In this document: positions 8,073-16,584 of the stretch, piece by piece | Numbering within the stretch: the stretch's first letter is position 1 | Layout of the letters: every line of letters begins with the position of its first letter | Assembly (NCBI GenBank): GCA_017398585.1 | Contig: JAFQFS010000057.1 | Coordinates: forward strand, 1-38,809 | Source of the DNA: Clostridia bacterium | GTDB taxonomy: Bacteria; Bacillota; Clostridia; Oscillospirales; CAG-272 | Length of the DNA stretch: 38,809 nt | Direction of reading: 5' to 3' | The notes under the pieces: generated by a model | Databases searched by the model: none | What the model was told of the DNA's origin: nothing | Seen by the model: only the letters and a program-made list of their open reading frames with translations | Translations under genes and position numbers: made by a program

Positions 8073-8110
8073 AAAAGACGTTCTGCTTCAAAACAAAACG
8101 TCTTTTTTCG
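8073..8110 (+). terminator. Intrinsic terminator of the GH2-metallophosphoesterase operon
   Basis: Stem AAAAGACGTT/AACGTCTTTT with a loop of 14 bases, ending in a run of T, ten bases past the stop codon. Confidence 0.8.
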
Positions 8111-8136
8111 TTAAAAACAGAAATCCGTACGGACCG

Positions 8137-9270
8137 TTATCCGTAAAACGGTGCCTTCCAGTCGAAAATCGGTTCCGGCGGATCAAACGGCAGGCGCATG
8201 AATTTTTCCGATTTCAACGGAGTACCGTGCAGTTCCCGTTCGATGACTTCAATCAGCATGTCAAAATCTTCCGGCGTGTGGGCGTGACCGCCGCTGCGCC
8301 AGTACCAGAGAACGTTTTCCGGCTTGCCGAACATCTTCCAGACTTCGAGCGCCGCGATGCTCGACTGATACGTATTCACCGGTCCCGACCAGATGTCGCT
8401 TTCCGCCTGACAGTCAAAGTAGACACGCGGTGCAACAAGGGCTTTCAGGCTGTGCGAGTCAAACGGAAGGGACGCTTCATCGTCCTCGTACGCCTTCATT
8501 CCGGGTCCGAACCAGTCCGGAAACGCGTTGATGATGTCCTTCAGCGTTTCGCTGCGCAGTTCCCTGCCATCCTCGGTCAGCGCCTTCATGTGGACGCGGT
8601 AGCAGCTGCAGCTTCCCGCGCAGGTCGCTTCGGGATTGACAATGGTCGCGCGTTCGTCGAGAACGCCCGCCAGCATCGCCGCTTTGCCGCCGCGGGACAG
8701 TCCCGTGAACGTGACGCTGTTTCTGTTGACAAGTCCGAGGGTTTCGAGAGCGTCGAGAACGCGGCTGTAGCCCCATGCCCACGCGGCAAGCGCGCCGAAG
8801 TTGCGGTCGGCATATGTTTCGTAGAGATTGCCGGTGCGCTTTGGATTGCGGATGTCCGGGACAATTTCGTCGCGGTTGAACTTGACGAGCATGATCCCGT
8901 GTTCCACGAATTTGTCGGAGATCACCGGATCCTGCATGCAGCCGTAGCACAGGTCGCCGTCGATTACTACCGGATACGGCGCCTTTCCCTTCGGGATGTG
9001 CGCATACATGGTGAACGATACCGGATGTGCGCGGGTACCGGTCGTAAGTTTCCAGATGTTCATGCGTCCGACCGTGTTCGGCAGAGTGATCGGATCAATC
9101 TCCAGAAACTCGGGTTCCGGAGGAATTTCGCCGTACTGCAGTTCCACCGCGGTTCTGTAAAGTTCCTTCCGGCGTTCCGCCCAGTCTTCCGGTGTCCGCA
9201 CCGGACGTCCGTCGTCGAAGGTGAAGAGATCGGGGAGTTTTCCGAGAACTTCATAGGATGTGATTTTCAT
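8137..9270 (-). CDS. CE15-like (glucuronoyl esterase family) alpha/beta hydrolase
   Basis: A 377-residue alpha/beta hydrolase. The nucleophile elbow is TGLSRGGK (189-196, S192), matching the G-C-S-R-x-G-K motif of CE15 glucuronoyl esterases. The downstream LPFDSHSLKALVAPR (268-282), AESDIW (289-294) and GGHAHT (327-332, candidate catalytic histidine) also follow the CE15 layout. The family cleaves esters between glucuronic acid and lignin or other alcohols. There is no signal peptide, unlike secreted fungal members, so an intracellular role on oligosaccharides is inferred. The start is set at MKITSYEV with GAGGAG upstream. It forms a single-gene unit with promoter 9306-9335. Acetyl xylan esterase-type activity is an alternative. 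Confidence 0.72.
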   Translation of the reverse strand: MKITSYEVLGKLPDLFTFDDGRPVRTPEDWAERRKELYRTAVELQYGEIPPEPEFLEIDPITLPNTVGRMNIWKLTTGTRAHPVSFTMYAHIPKGKAPYPVVIDGDLCYGCMQDPVISDKFVEHGIMLVKFNRDEIVPDIRNPKRTGNLYETYADRNFGALAAWAWGYSRVLDALETLGLVNRNSVTFTGLSRGGKAAMLAGVLDERATIVNPEATCAGSCSCYRVHMKALTEDGRELRSETLKDIINAFPDWFGPGMKAYEDDEASLPFDSHSLKALVAPRVYFDCQAESDIWSGPVNTYQSSIAALEVWKMFGKPENVLWYWRSGGHAHTPEDFDMLIEVIERELHGTPLKSEKFMRLPFDPPEPIFDWKAPFYG

Positions 9271-9305
9271 GACAGCAGCTCCTCTCATGGATTTTTATTG
9301 ATTTC

Positions 9306-9335
9306 ATTATAGCACAGAAAATTCGGCTCTGTCAA
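9306..9335 (-). promoter_or_regulatory. Sigma-A type promoter for the CE15-like gene
   Basis: Minus strand consensus TTGACA (9330-9335), an 18-bp spacer and TATAAT (9306-9311), back to back with the plus-strand promoter 9351-9379. Confidence 0.8.
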
Positions 9336-9350
9336 CGGTCTGTTTGCCTC

Positions 9351-9379
9351 TTGCGAACTTCTAAACAATGTGATAAAAT
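9351..9379 (+). promoter_or_regulatory. Promoter for the zinc-ribbon protein gene
   Basis: TTGCGA (9351-9356), a 17-bp spacer and TAAAAT (9374-9379), 23 bp before the start codon. Confidence 0.65.
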
Positions 9380-9402
9380 AAGAGACAGTGAGGTGAGAAC
9401 GA

Positions 9403-9969
9403 ATGAAACATACCATTTTGATCAAAAAACTGCCGGAGGGTTTTGACCCTTCCGGAGATATGCTGCCGTTTACCGCGGTACGAGTGGAAAAAATGTCCCT
9501 GCCGGTAAACGGAATTCTTGTGGTACGCAACGTCGGGGTACGCTGTCTCGGCTATTTCCGTCCTGTGAAAGCGGAGGATGTTCCGGACTCCACGGCGCTT
9601 GACGCGCTGACCTACGGACTGACAACCGCACAGTTCCGTCTGAGCTGCATACCGGACGATCTTGTGGAACTGTTCACGACCCGTCAGGCGGACATGATCG
9701 CCGAAGCCAACGCCGCGCTGGAACGGTCCGAATCGCCCGTACGGCTCGGTGACGTTGTGTTCGGCTATGCGGACGTCTGCATCCACGACGGAAGCTACGG
9801 TGCGTCCACACAGCGCTACAGCGGCTTTGTGATCGGGCAAAAATCGACCCGTCAGGTCTCCGTCCACAGACCAAAGGGAATCCCCGGCGAGTGGCAGTGC
9901 GTCTGCGGCGCATACAGTGCGCCCGGCGAATGCTGTGAGGAATGCGGGGTCCGCCGTCCGCTTCTGTGA
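9403..9969 (+). CDS. Protein of unknown function with a C-terminal zinc ribbon
   Basis: A 188-residue soluble protein that I do not recognise. Residues 1-155 form a mixed alpha/beta domain without known motifs. The C-terminus (164-185) reads W-x-C-x-C-G, then C-C-x-x-C-G with basic residues after it, a small zinc ribbon formed by C166, C168, C177 or C178, and C181. The start is supported by AGGTGAG six bases upstream and a promoter at 9351-9379, and the gene ends in a strong terminator. It is monocistronic between the CE15-like gene and the sialidase operon. Ribbons of this kind bind nucleic acid or protein partners; no function is proposed. Confidence 0.75.
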   Translation: MKHTILIKKLPEGFDPSGDMLPFTAVRVEKMSLPVNGILVVRNVGVRCLGYFRPVKAEDVPDSTALDALTYGLTTAQFRLSCIPDDLVELFTTRQADMIAEANAALERSESPVRLGDVVFGYADVCIHDGSYGASTQRYSGFVIGQKSTRQVSVHRPKGIPGEWQCVCGAYSAPGECCEECGVRRPLL

Positions 9970-9977
9970 GTTCATAA

Positions 9978-10012
9978 AAATCGCCCCTGACCGATCCGGT
10001 CAGGGGCGATTT
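9978..10012. terminator. Bidirectional terminator between convergent genes
   Basis: A perfect 15-bp stem (AAATCGCCCCTGACC and its complement) with a five-base loop. T tracts follow on the minus strand (TTTTTA), and more weakly on the plus strand. It serves the zinc-ribbon gene and the YhcH-family gene. Confidence 0.9.
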
Positions 10013-10019
10013 CTGCGTT

Positions 10020-10469
10020 TTACAGGAAAATTTTCGCAACAATTTTATTGCAGTCCACCGGTTCACCGTCGGACAGACAAGGTGCGTGCGCGTCGTCCGG
10101 GAAGGTCAGCATGAAATACCCTGCTTCCAGCGTGACGAAGCCGCCGATCCTGTCGCCGGTGAGGAACATGATATCATTTTCCGGCTGATCGTCCGTGACA
10201 GTCAGATTGGTCCGGTCGGTATAACCGATGACTTCGCGTCCGTCCGTGATGAAGTGGATGTCGGCTGCACGATGGTGCGCTTCCCACGTGAGAGCGGACA
10301 TCGGACGGGTCGTCAACGGATGGCACTTCATCGTGACGTTTTCGGCGATGGCATCGTCGGTCTCACGGAAGCCTTTTTCGTACATTTCCGCACAGTAGTC
10401 GAGCGCCATACGGATCTCCGGCGCGATTCCGTAATAAAGATGACGGTTGCGGATGTGGTCTGTGATCAT
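10020..10469 (-). CDS. YhcH/YjgK/YiaL family protein, NanQ-like sugar anomerase
   Basis: A 149-residue cupin-fold protein of the YhcH/YjgK/YiaL (DUF386) family. Signature stretches are WEAHHRAADIHF (62-73), FPDDAHAP (123-130) and the terminal NKIVAKI. E63, H65 or H66, H72 and H128 are candidate metal ligands. E. coli NanQ of this family speeds anomerisation of N-acetylneuraminate released by sialidase. Here the gene is the last of the operon, 41 bp after a GH33 sialidase, which fits that role well. AAAGGGG precedes the start, and the terminator 9978-10012 closes the operon. No nanA, nanE or nanK homologue is in the window. Confidence 0.85.
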   Translation of the reverse strand: MITDHIRNRHLYYGIAPEIRMALDYCAEMYEKGFRETDDAIAENVTMKCHPLTTRPMSALTWEAHHRAADIHFITDGREVIGYTDRTNLTVTDDQPENDIMFLTGDRIGGFVTLEAGYFMLTFPDDAHAPCLSDGEPVDCNKIVAKIFL

Positions 10470-10510
10470 GAAACTACCCCTTTCTTTTACAGGTCGATTT
10501 TGAACGTCGT

Positions 10511-11833
10511 TTAGGTAAAGCTGACGTCGCAGCAGCTTTCGTACAGGAGCGCAGCAGTGCCGTCGGACAGCTCGGTCAGGCAGGAATACCCGTAGAAATC
10601 ATTGTTACCGTTGATCTCGCAGAGCGTTTTCCATGTGGTTTCTCCGGTCTTCGGATCGTACATCGCCGCACGGAGAACGCCGTTGTATCGTCCGCCGAGG
10701 TCGGTGCGTTCCCCGCCGTTGGACGGACACGCAACAAGGATGACATCGCAGCCGTTCACCTTTCCGGAATATTTCAGGGACGAGATCATGCAGTTCGAAC
10801 TGCGTCCGTTCAGAACGATGTCCGTCCCGACGATATCTCCCCAGACATAGTTGTCCCCGTCCGGCTTTGCATCGGCATAGCAGATGCGTCCGAGCGGATT
10901 GCGGAAGATCGAGCGGATCGTACCGTCGGACAGTTCGGTGAGCTGATGTTCGCTCGATACTTTACCGATGGTGGGCGTACGCTTCCAGTTCACGCCGTCG
11001 TCGGAGAAAAGGAAGCTCGCACCCTGTACACCGTTAATGTAGTAGTAACACGGGAACAGGATCCGTCCGGATGCTGTCACGGTACCCCGTCCGGGAGCAG
11101 TGCCGTAGAAAGGTTCGTGCGGCAGCTTGACCTGCTGGTTCAGGATCTGCGGTACCGACCATGTTCTGCCTTTATCGCGGCTCGTGGTCAGATAGAGAAA
11201 GCTCGTTGAAGCAACGCGGTACGGCGAAGTATAATAGAAGAGATTGCTGAGTTCTTCCCCTTTGTAATACAGGTTGAACCACCGGTCGGCAGTGTAGCCG
11301 TCTATGACCGTACCGTCATTGCGGAAGATCCGCGCGGTGCCGTCCCCCTCAAAATCACCGAGATAATAATTGTACACCGGCGAATCGTAATACCGCAGGA
11401 GAAGCTTTCCGTCCTCATTATAGCCGGTCGACGGTTCGGGACGGTACTTTGTCGAGTTCAGCGCAACGCCGCCCGGGAACAGGTCAACCATGAGGTAAAT
11501 TGTATCGCCGCGGACGGTAAGCATCGGATCAATGAACGTGGTGGACAGCCGGTTCATGCGGTTGCCGTTGTCTCCGAGGTAATTGGCAAAGGTGTACCGC
11601 CAGGTTGTGCCGTTGTCATCGGAGACCGACACGATGGTATCGAGACCGCAGCCGTCGGCATGGGTGTTCCAGCGGGCATCCGCTGCCGCGACGACCGTAC
11701 CGTCATCCATGGTGACCAGTGCGGGAATCCGGAACTGATTGCTGCCGGATGCGGGGACGAAGGGATTGTCCGCGCAGATGCCGTCACACGGCTTCACACC
11801 GCGTTCGTCCGAGGGAATGTTATACTGGTGCAT
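10511..11833 (-). CDS. GH33 exo-alpha-sialidase
   Basis: A 440-residue six-bladed propeller sialidase. FRIP is at 34-37 (R35). Asp boxes are SDDNGTTW (71-78), SRDKGRTW (218-225) and a shortened SDDGVNW (277-283). R311 and R382 complete the probable arginine triad. The catalytic Tyr/Glu pair is likely Y416 in GYSCLT and E295 in SEHQ, with D60 as the acid. It hydrolyses terminal sialic acids. There is no signal peptide or carbohydrate-binding domain, which is unusual because most bacterial sialidases are exported; it should work on imported sialo-oligosaccharides. GGGAG upstream overlaps the end of the deacetylase gene, only three bases away, so translation is coupled. Confidence 0.9.
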   Translation of the reverse strand: MHQYNIPSDERGVKPCDGICADNPFVPASGSNQFRIPALVTMDDGTVVAAADARWNTHADGCGLDTIVSVSDDNGTTWRYTFANYLGDNGNRMNRLSTTFIDPMLTVRGDTIYLMVDLFPGGVALNSTKYRPEPSTGYNEDGKLLLRYYDSPVYNYYLGDFEGDGTARIFRNDGTVIDGYTADRWFNLYYKGEELSNLFYYTSPYRVASTSFLYLTTSRDKGRTWSVPQILNQQVKLPHEPFYGTAPGRGTVTASGRILFPCYYYINGVQGASFLFSDDGVNWKRTPTIGKVSSEHQLTELSDGTIRSIFRNPLGRICYADAKPDGDNYVWGDIVGTDIVLNGRSSNCMISSLKYSGKVNGCDVILVACPSNGGERTDLGGRYNGVLRAAMYDPKTGETTWKTLCEINGNNDFYGYSCLTELSDGTAALLYESCCDVSFT

Positions 11834-11836
11834 CGC

Positions 11837-12538
11837 TTACTCTCCCAGCAAAACTTCACGGTTGGTGCCGTAAAAGATGTCGGCACGACCGGAAATCAGC
11901 CTGCAGAATTCCTCGAAGCGCTCCCAATCGCCGTGGATGTCGAATTCGTACGCATGACCCCAGATGTAATAGATCTGCGGGACATCCGTTTTGAGGGAGA
12001 TGAACTTCTCGCCGAGTTCGAACAGCTTGTCCCATTCGATGTGGTGGTACACGGTCGGGTTGAAGATGTGGAGGTTCTGCTGGAGGTCAAAATTGTGCGT
12101 GGATGTGGTGGTGCGCGCATACTTTACGCCGGTGCGGGTGCGGATGAGGTCCGCGACGTGCTCGTTCATCACGTGCGTACCGCCCGGGTAGGCCATCCCG
12201 ACCACTTCATAACCCGCCAGTTCCGAGAGGGCGATGCGGTCTTCCTCAACTTCGCGTACAACATCTTCGTCGGAGAGGTGGGACAGTGCCGGATGGGTCA
12301 GCGTGTGGACGGCGATCTCGTGACCTTCGTAGATCCCGCGCACTTCACAGGCACGAGGCTTGACATGCGCGACAGTCACGTCTTCGCGGATGAGGGAACC
12401 GGGTCTGCCGAGCAGTCCGGAGTTGAGATTGAACGTGCATTTCAGCCCGTATTTGTCGAGAATTCTGATCAGACGCTGATCCTGCGTCACGCCGTCGTCG
12501 TAGCTGAACGTGACGGCTTTCATTTTTCCGTTGAACAT
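11837..12538 (-). CDS. Polysaccharide deacetylase (CE4) family protein
   Basis: A 233-residue NodB-homology domain without signal peptide. Motif 1 is TFSYDDG (D14, D15), motif 2 is HTLTH (H78 and H82, metal ligands), YPGG follows near residue 127, and WGHAYEF near 203 supplies the late histidine motif. The family removes N- or O-acetyl groups from sugars with a divalent metal. In an operon with a sialidase it may deacetylate N-acetylhexosamines or O-acetylated sialic acids; this is inference. GAGGTG lies six bases before the start, 18 bp after the preceding gene. Confidence 0.87.
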   Translation of the reverse strand: MFNGKMKAVTFSYDDGVTQDQRLIRILDKYGLKCTFNLNSGLLGRPGSLIREDVTVAHVKPRACEVRGIYEGHEIAVHTLTHPALSHLSDEDVVREVEEDRIALSELAGYEVVGMAYPGGTHVMNEHVADLIRTRTGVKYARTTTSTHNFDLQQNLHIFNPTVYHHIEWDKLFELGEKFISLKTDVPQIYYIWGHAYEFDIHGDWERFEEFCRLISGRADIFYGTNREVLLGE

Positions 12539-12556
12539 GATGTCACCTCATTATTG

Positions 12557-14251
12557 TCATAAATTGTATTTGATGCCGCGTTCGTAACCCGAATTCATGA
12601 GGTCGGATTCGTACACGTAAATGTTTCCGTAACTCCAGTTGTAGCTGCTGCCGCCGTGACGGTCAAACGTCATCCACATGTATTTCGTCCGGTTTCCGCA
12701 CGGTACGGGAAGGATCGAGCCCCATCCGCGGAAACCGCCGTCGTCGTAGTCGCAGCGGAGATATTCGACTTTGGAGAAGTCGGGCAGGTCGTAAATGTGA
12801 TAGCAGGCGCGCTTGTCGAAATTGGAGCCGCAGACAAAGTGCAGTTTTCCGCCGATACGCGTGATAAGACCGCCGGTGTTGGCTCCGGTGAGCGTTCTGC
12901 TGATAAACCGATAGCCGGAGAACGGCTCATCGGATTCGTAAAGAAAATAGCGGTAATGCGTGCCGCCGTTTTCGCTGACACCACGGCAGATTGTCATATA
13001 CCACTTGCCTGTTTCGCGGTCGTAGACGAAATCGGGATCTTCGTCACCGGATTTTGCCAGCCAGAGTGTGTCGTCGGACAGTTTTGCCGTTACGGAAGCG
13101 GATGCACCCGCCTGTGCTGCGAGCGAATCGGCACCTGATCCTTTCTCCTCCGTCTGCTCGACCGGCATGAGTTCCGCGTCGATGACGTTGATGCCGTAGC
13201 GGAGATCCGCAATGGATGTACCGTGGCAGAGAATGTGCCCGTGCGAGAACGAGCATGCCCAGATGTACCATTCGTTTGTATAACGGTTAAACAGGATCGA
13301 CGACGCAACGTCGGAACACCACCGGTCGTCGCCGCAGTCGAAGAAGATCGCACCTTCCATTTTGAATTCTGCCGTGGAGGGATTCCACGAGATCACAGAC
13401 TGGAATCCGCCCGCCTCAAGACGGGACGACATGGACATAAACAGTTTCCCATCGCTCATGATCGGCATGCCGTCCTCATAGCACACCGGCTTCATGTCCG
13501 CATGGCTGACGCCCGCGTCGAGATAAAATTCCACTTCTTCGGCGGTGAAGCAGCCGTTCGGCGCGGTGCGGTACCAGAGTGCGGCGGTCGCATTCACGAA
13601 GGTACCGTGTTTGATGATGTCGGCAAATTCGGGAAGATCGAGCGTGTGGCGCGGGTACGGACGCTTGTCGTTCCGCAGATAAACGTCGAAGAATCGTCCG
13701 CGGCAGGTGAGGATCAGGCTCATACCGGACGTGAACGGATATTCCGCTTCACCAACGGTTTCTCCGCGGGATACACCGCCGACGGTCAGCTCATGGACGA
13801 TTTTTACGGTATCTTTCCCCGGCACACGGACAAGTGAAACGCGCAGAACCGGTTCGGTTTCCGCCGTATAGGACGAACGGCTGCCCGATGCGGCGGAAAT
13901 CAGAAAGCCTGCGGCAGCGTTGTCGAGGGAGCGGATCACGACTTCATAAGTCGCATAGGGAAAATGCTGTCCGAGCAGACGCGCTTCGGCGGCGGGACGG
14001 CGGGAGAAATTCCGCACCGTGAACCGTCCGTCGGCGGTCGTTTCGGTGAGCGTTCCCTCTTCCGCGCGGGCAATCACCGGATACGGATCGCCGCGCCTGG
14101 TATTCAGCCAGTCCTTCCAGAAGCTCATTTCGCCGAGCTTCATACGAAGGGTTTTATAGGGATTGACCGAAAACTTACGGCGGAACGTCATATCGTAAAT
14201 CGTATGTTCCGCGCCGCTCTGCAGGTCACGGTCAATGATGTTCGGATTCAT
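12557..14251 (-). CDS. Beta-propeller protein, possible glycoside hydrolase of GH43/GH32 type
   Basis: A 564-residue cytoplasmic protein that I cannot assign to a named family. Residues 60-235 look like a beta-sandwich of the concanavalin/LamG type. From about 255 the pattern resembles a five-bladed propeller: SMSSRLEAGGFQ, then FFDCGDDRWCSDVASS, then EDPDFVYDRETGKWYM, then GGLITRIGGKLHFVCG, each like a blade of clan GH-F/GH-J enzymes, with acidic residues at blade starts. A GH43-like E-G-x-H is not seen. Position between the lipoprotein and the CE4 deacetylase suggests a glycosidase acting on the same glycan. AAAGGAG stands five bases before ATG. Confidence 0.6.
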   Translation of the reverse strand: MNPNIIDRDLQSGAEHTIYDMTFRRKFSVNPYKTLRMKLGEMSFWKDWLNTRRGDPYPVIARAEEGTLTETTADGRFTVRNFSRRPAAEARLLGQHFPYATYEVVIRSLDNAAAGFLISAASGSRSSYTAETEPVLRVSLVRVPGKDTVKIVHELTVGGVSRGETVGEAEYPFTSGMSLILTCRGRFFDVYLRNDKRPYPRHTLDLPEFADIIKHGTFVNATAALWYRTAPNGCFTAEEVEFYLDAGVSHADMKPVCYEDGMPIMSDGKLFMSMSSRLEAGGFQSVISWNPSTAEFKMEGAIFFDCGDDRWCSDVASSILFNRYTNEWYIWACSFSHGHILCHGTSIADLRYGINVIDAELMPVEQTEEKGSGADSLAAQAGASASVTAKLSDDTLWLAKSGDEDPDFVYDRETGKWYMTICRGVSENGGTHYRYFLYESDEPFSGYRFISRTLTGANTGGLITRIGGKLHFVCGSNFDKRACYHIYDLPDFSKVEYLRCDYDDGGFRGWGSILPVPCGNRTKYMWMTFDRHGGSSYNWSYGNIYVYESDLMNSGYERGIKYNL

Positions 14252-14266
14252 AGGGACTCCTTTCCG

Positions 14267-16135
14267 TTACGACAGCCGGATCGACTTGACGTAGATTATG
14301 TCACCGTCCGCACATTCGTTGAAATAGTCAAAGCGGATTGAATGGACCGTTCCCTTCCAGAAATCCAGTCCGGTCAGGTCGAATTCGATGGTGTGGTATT
14401 CGCCGTCGGCAATATAGTTCCCGCGCACGGATTTTCCGGCGGTCGCGTTCGGCGTGTCCCCGGTGCAGAGGAACAGCTCGCAGCCGTAGTCGGACATGGC
14501 ATTGGTTTCGGGAATTTTATATTCAACGGTGATTTTCTTATAATTCTTCGCATTCAGCTTCGGTTTCGACTCGTTGTAGTCGATCCCGCTCTGCACGTCA
14601 AATCCCGTCTTCGCGGTCAGCTGTACGGCGTTTTCCGCTTCGCTGTATTCGACTTCGCTGTTGAACAGCCCGAGAAGCCGGTATGCGTTTTCCGGTACGG
14701 TGAAGTCGAGCGTTTCCATAAGGATATCCTCAAGCACCGGCTTTACGGGCGTATCGTCGGGAATGCGGAGGGAGGTATGATTGATGTGCAGGGTTTCGTT
14801 GTCCGCAAAATCCCGGTGTCCGGCAAAGACCGCACGGATTTCGTCCACGGAACCGGTGGTCATCAGATAGCTGTACTCGATCGGCTGAAAAGACACCATA
14901 CGGATCTGATTGATCGGCGCAACATAATTGCACGCACCGCTCATCGGATCCTTCGATGCGTTGTAGGCATGTTTTCCGGCAAAATAGCCGTCCGTATTCG
15001 GAACGTACAGACCGATGCCGTAATCATCTGACGGATTGGTCCACGCGCACCACGATTCCGTGTTGCTTTCCCGGAGGGGGAAACGGCAGTCGGCGGCATA
15101 CTGCGGATCGCCCCAGAAGTTGAGGTCGTCCCGGAAGGAGAGGCTGTCTCCCGTCCACGGCTCCGTGCCGTCGTACCAGGTAAAGCGGTCGAGATAAGAT
15201 ACCGTATAGAATGCGGGGAGTTCCTGATGAGCGGACGGGTGCGTCCAGCCGGAGAAATCGACAAACCGGTTGTCCACGCGGATGTGATCCGCCGCCACGG
15301 TGTAGGTGTTCTCCATATAGCTCGGGGTGATCCGTCCGTCGAGCGACCAGTCCTGCGGCTGGGATTTGATATAAACAGACGTTTCGTCCACTACAATGTC
15401 GATGATACGGCTGTGGTTCTGGTATTTGTCACCGCCCTGTACGGGATTGTACCGCCAGTCGGAATTATTGAACGTTCCCGGGGTATATTCCGCGTTCGGT
15501 CCGGTGCCGTAGTAGGACTGCTGGATCAGCCGTCCGGTGTCCGCCTGATTGACAAGGTTCTTCAGGCCGGATACGGGATTCCGTTCATCGGAAATATAGC
15601 AGATGCCGCCGCCCCACATCAAACGGATGCCGACTCTGAAGCGGTCGTTTTCGAGATAGTAAGTGTCCTTGCTGTAGACGGGATAATCTTCCGTCGTCAG
15701 TTCACAGAGAACAAATCTCGTGTCGGTTCCGCGGCAGGTATTGATGGTAAGGGAGGTAAGGTCGATCCCCTTCTGTCCCGAAAGATAATTCTCCGTCAGG
15801 CAGGAAAACGTGACATTTTTCCCTGCTTCAAGGAAAAATTCGTCCGAGCGCGCCTCTCCTTCTTCGGTATATGCAATGCTGCACCGGAGAGGTTCATCAG
15901 AGGTATAGGTCATGGTAAAGCGGTTGAAGGCTTCTGCGTACGTCCCTTCCGCAAAATCAATCGTATGGGTGCGATGGATGTCAATCGTCTGCATTTCCGT
16001 TTGTTCTCCTTTCATGATTTCGTTCTGTACATGCGGTATGTCCGGCAGTTCGGAGTCTCTGTTCCCGCAGGACGGGAGCGTGAGTACGGACAACAGAACC
16101 GGCAGGACAATCCGCCGCAGAATGTGTCTGTTCAT
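14267..16135 (-). CDS. Lipoprotein of unknown function, candidate glycan-binding or glycan-active protein
   Basis: About 622 residues. The N-terminus MNRHILRR is followed by a hydrophobic stretch and lipobox LPSC (cleavage before C23), so it should be a lipid-anchored surface protein. The body (about 140-440) is beta-rich and aromatic, with WGGGICYISD, LVNQADTGRLIQQSYYG and many Trp/Tyr residues. The last 120 residues (ITVEYKIPETN … FDLTGLDFWKG … IRFDYF) resemble a carbohydrate-binding beta-sandwich. I do not recognise a catalytic family. It is the first gene of the sialidase operon and its only exported product. The start is at 16135, ten bases after AAAGGAG; an upstream in-frame TTG at 16159 has no ribosome site. 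The -35 box lies in a MITE end. Confidence 0.72.
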   Translation of the reverse strand: MNRHILRRIVLPVLLSVLTLPSCGNRDSELPDIPHVQNEIMKGEQTEMQTIDIHRTHTIDFAEGTYAEAFNRFTMTYTSDEPLRCSIAYTEEGEARSDEFFLEAGKNVTFSCLTENYLSGQKGIDLTSLTINTCRGTDTRFVLCELTTEDYPVYSKDTYYLENDRFRVGIRLMWGGGICYISDERNPVSGLKNLVNQADTGRLIQQSYYGTGPNAEYTPGTFNNSDWRYNPVQGGDKYQNHSRIIDIVVDETSVYIKSQPQDWSLDGRITPSYMENTYTVAADHIRVDNRFVDFSGWTHPSAHQELPAFYTVSYLDRFTWYDGTEPWTGDSLSFRDDLNFWGDPQYAADCRFPLRESNTESWCAWTNPSDDYGIGLYVPNTDGYFAGKHAYNASKDPMSGACNYVAPINQIRMVSFQPIEYSYLMTTGSVDEIRAVFAGHRDFADNETLHINHTSLRIPDDTPVKPVLEDILMETLDFTVPENAYRLLGLFNSEVEYSEAENAVQLTAKTGFDVQSGIDYNESKPKLNAKNYKKITVEYKIPETNAMSDYGCELFLCTGDTPNATAGKSVRGNYIADGEYHTIEFDLTGLDFWKGTVHSIRFDYFNECADGDIIYVKSIRLS

Positions 16136-16181
16136 TGGAAAGCATCTCCTTTCCGTCAATGCGCGTGATTCGTTCGGGCAT

Positions 16182-16211
16182 ATTATACCATACTTTTACC
16201 TGTAGTGCCAG
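16182..16211 (-). promoter_or_regulatory. Promoter of the sialidase operon
   Basis: Minus strand TATAAT (16182-16187) with CTGGCA (16206-16211) 18 bp upstream as the best -35. The -35 falls inside the terminal inverted repeat of the element at 16203-16465. Confidence 0.6.
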
Positions 16212-16465
16212 TTGAAATCTATCCACTGATGAAAAAATTTGATGTATTTGCCTTCCTTGGAAGACCGTTCCGGTCTTCAGAGGAAGGTGGCGGCGAAGCC
16301 GTCGGAAGGAGACCGCGGCATGATGGATTTGAGTCGCTATATTTTGTAATCAAAGCAAAACTTACAGCCGCATGCCTTCGGCAGCGAACCAAATCGTTCG
16401 TGCCGCGTTCTCCCTCAGTCACTTCGTGACAGCTCCCTCCCGGAGGGAGCCTTTCTACTGGCACT
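16203..16465. mobile_element. MITE-like intergenic element
   Basis: About 260 bp without a gene, bounded by AGTGCCAGT (16204-16212) and its exact complement ACTGGCACT (16457-16465). Inside are hairpins: GAAGACCG/CGGTCTTC near 16260-16278, GTCACTTCGTGAC near 16418-16430 and GCTCCCTCC/GGAGGGAGC near 16432-16451. No transposase is present. The arrangement fits a non-autonomous element; related intergenic repeats with such GGAGGGAGC stems are known from Clostridia genomes. Clear target-site duplications are not visible. Confidence 0.7.
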
Positions 16466-16520
16466 GTGGATTAATTTTACCGGAATGTCCGGGTTCCGTC
16501 GAAAGTTTTCCGCATTTCAC

Positions 16521-16549
16521 TTGCAATTTTCCGTTAAAACTGCTATACT
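16521..16549 (+). promoter_or_regulatory. Sigma-A type promoter for the GDPD-like gene
   Basis: TTGCAA (16521-16526), a 17-bp spacer and TATACT (16544-16549), 35 bp before the start codon. Confidence 0.8.
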
Positions 16550-16584
16550 GACGGCAAATTCATACGCGAAAGGACGATCCGTTT

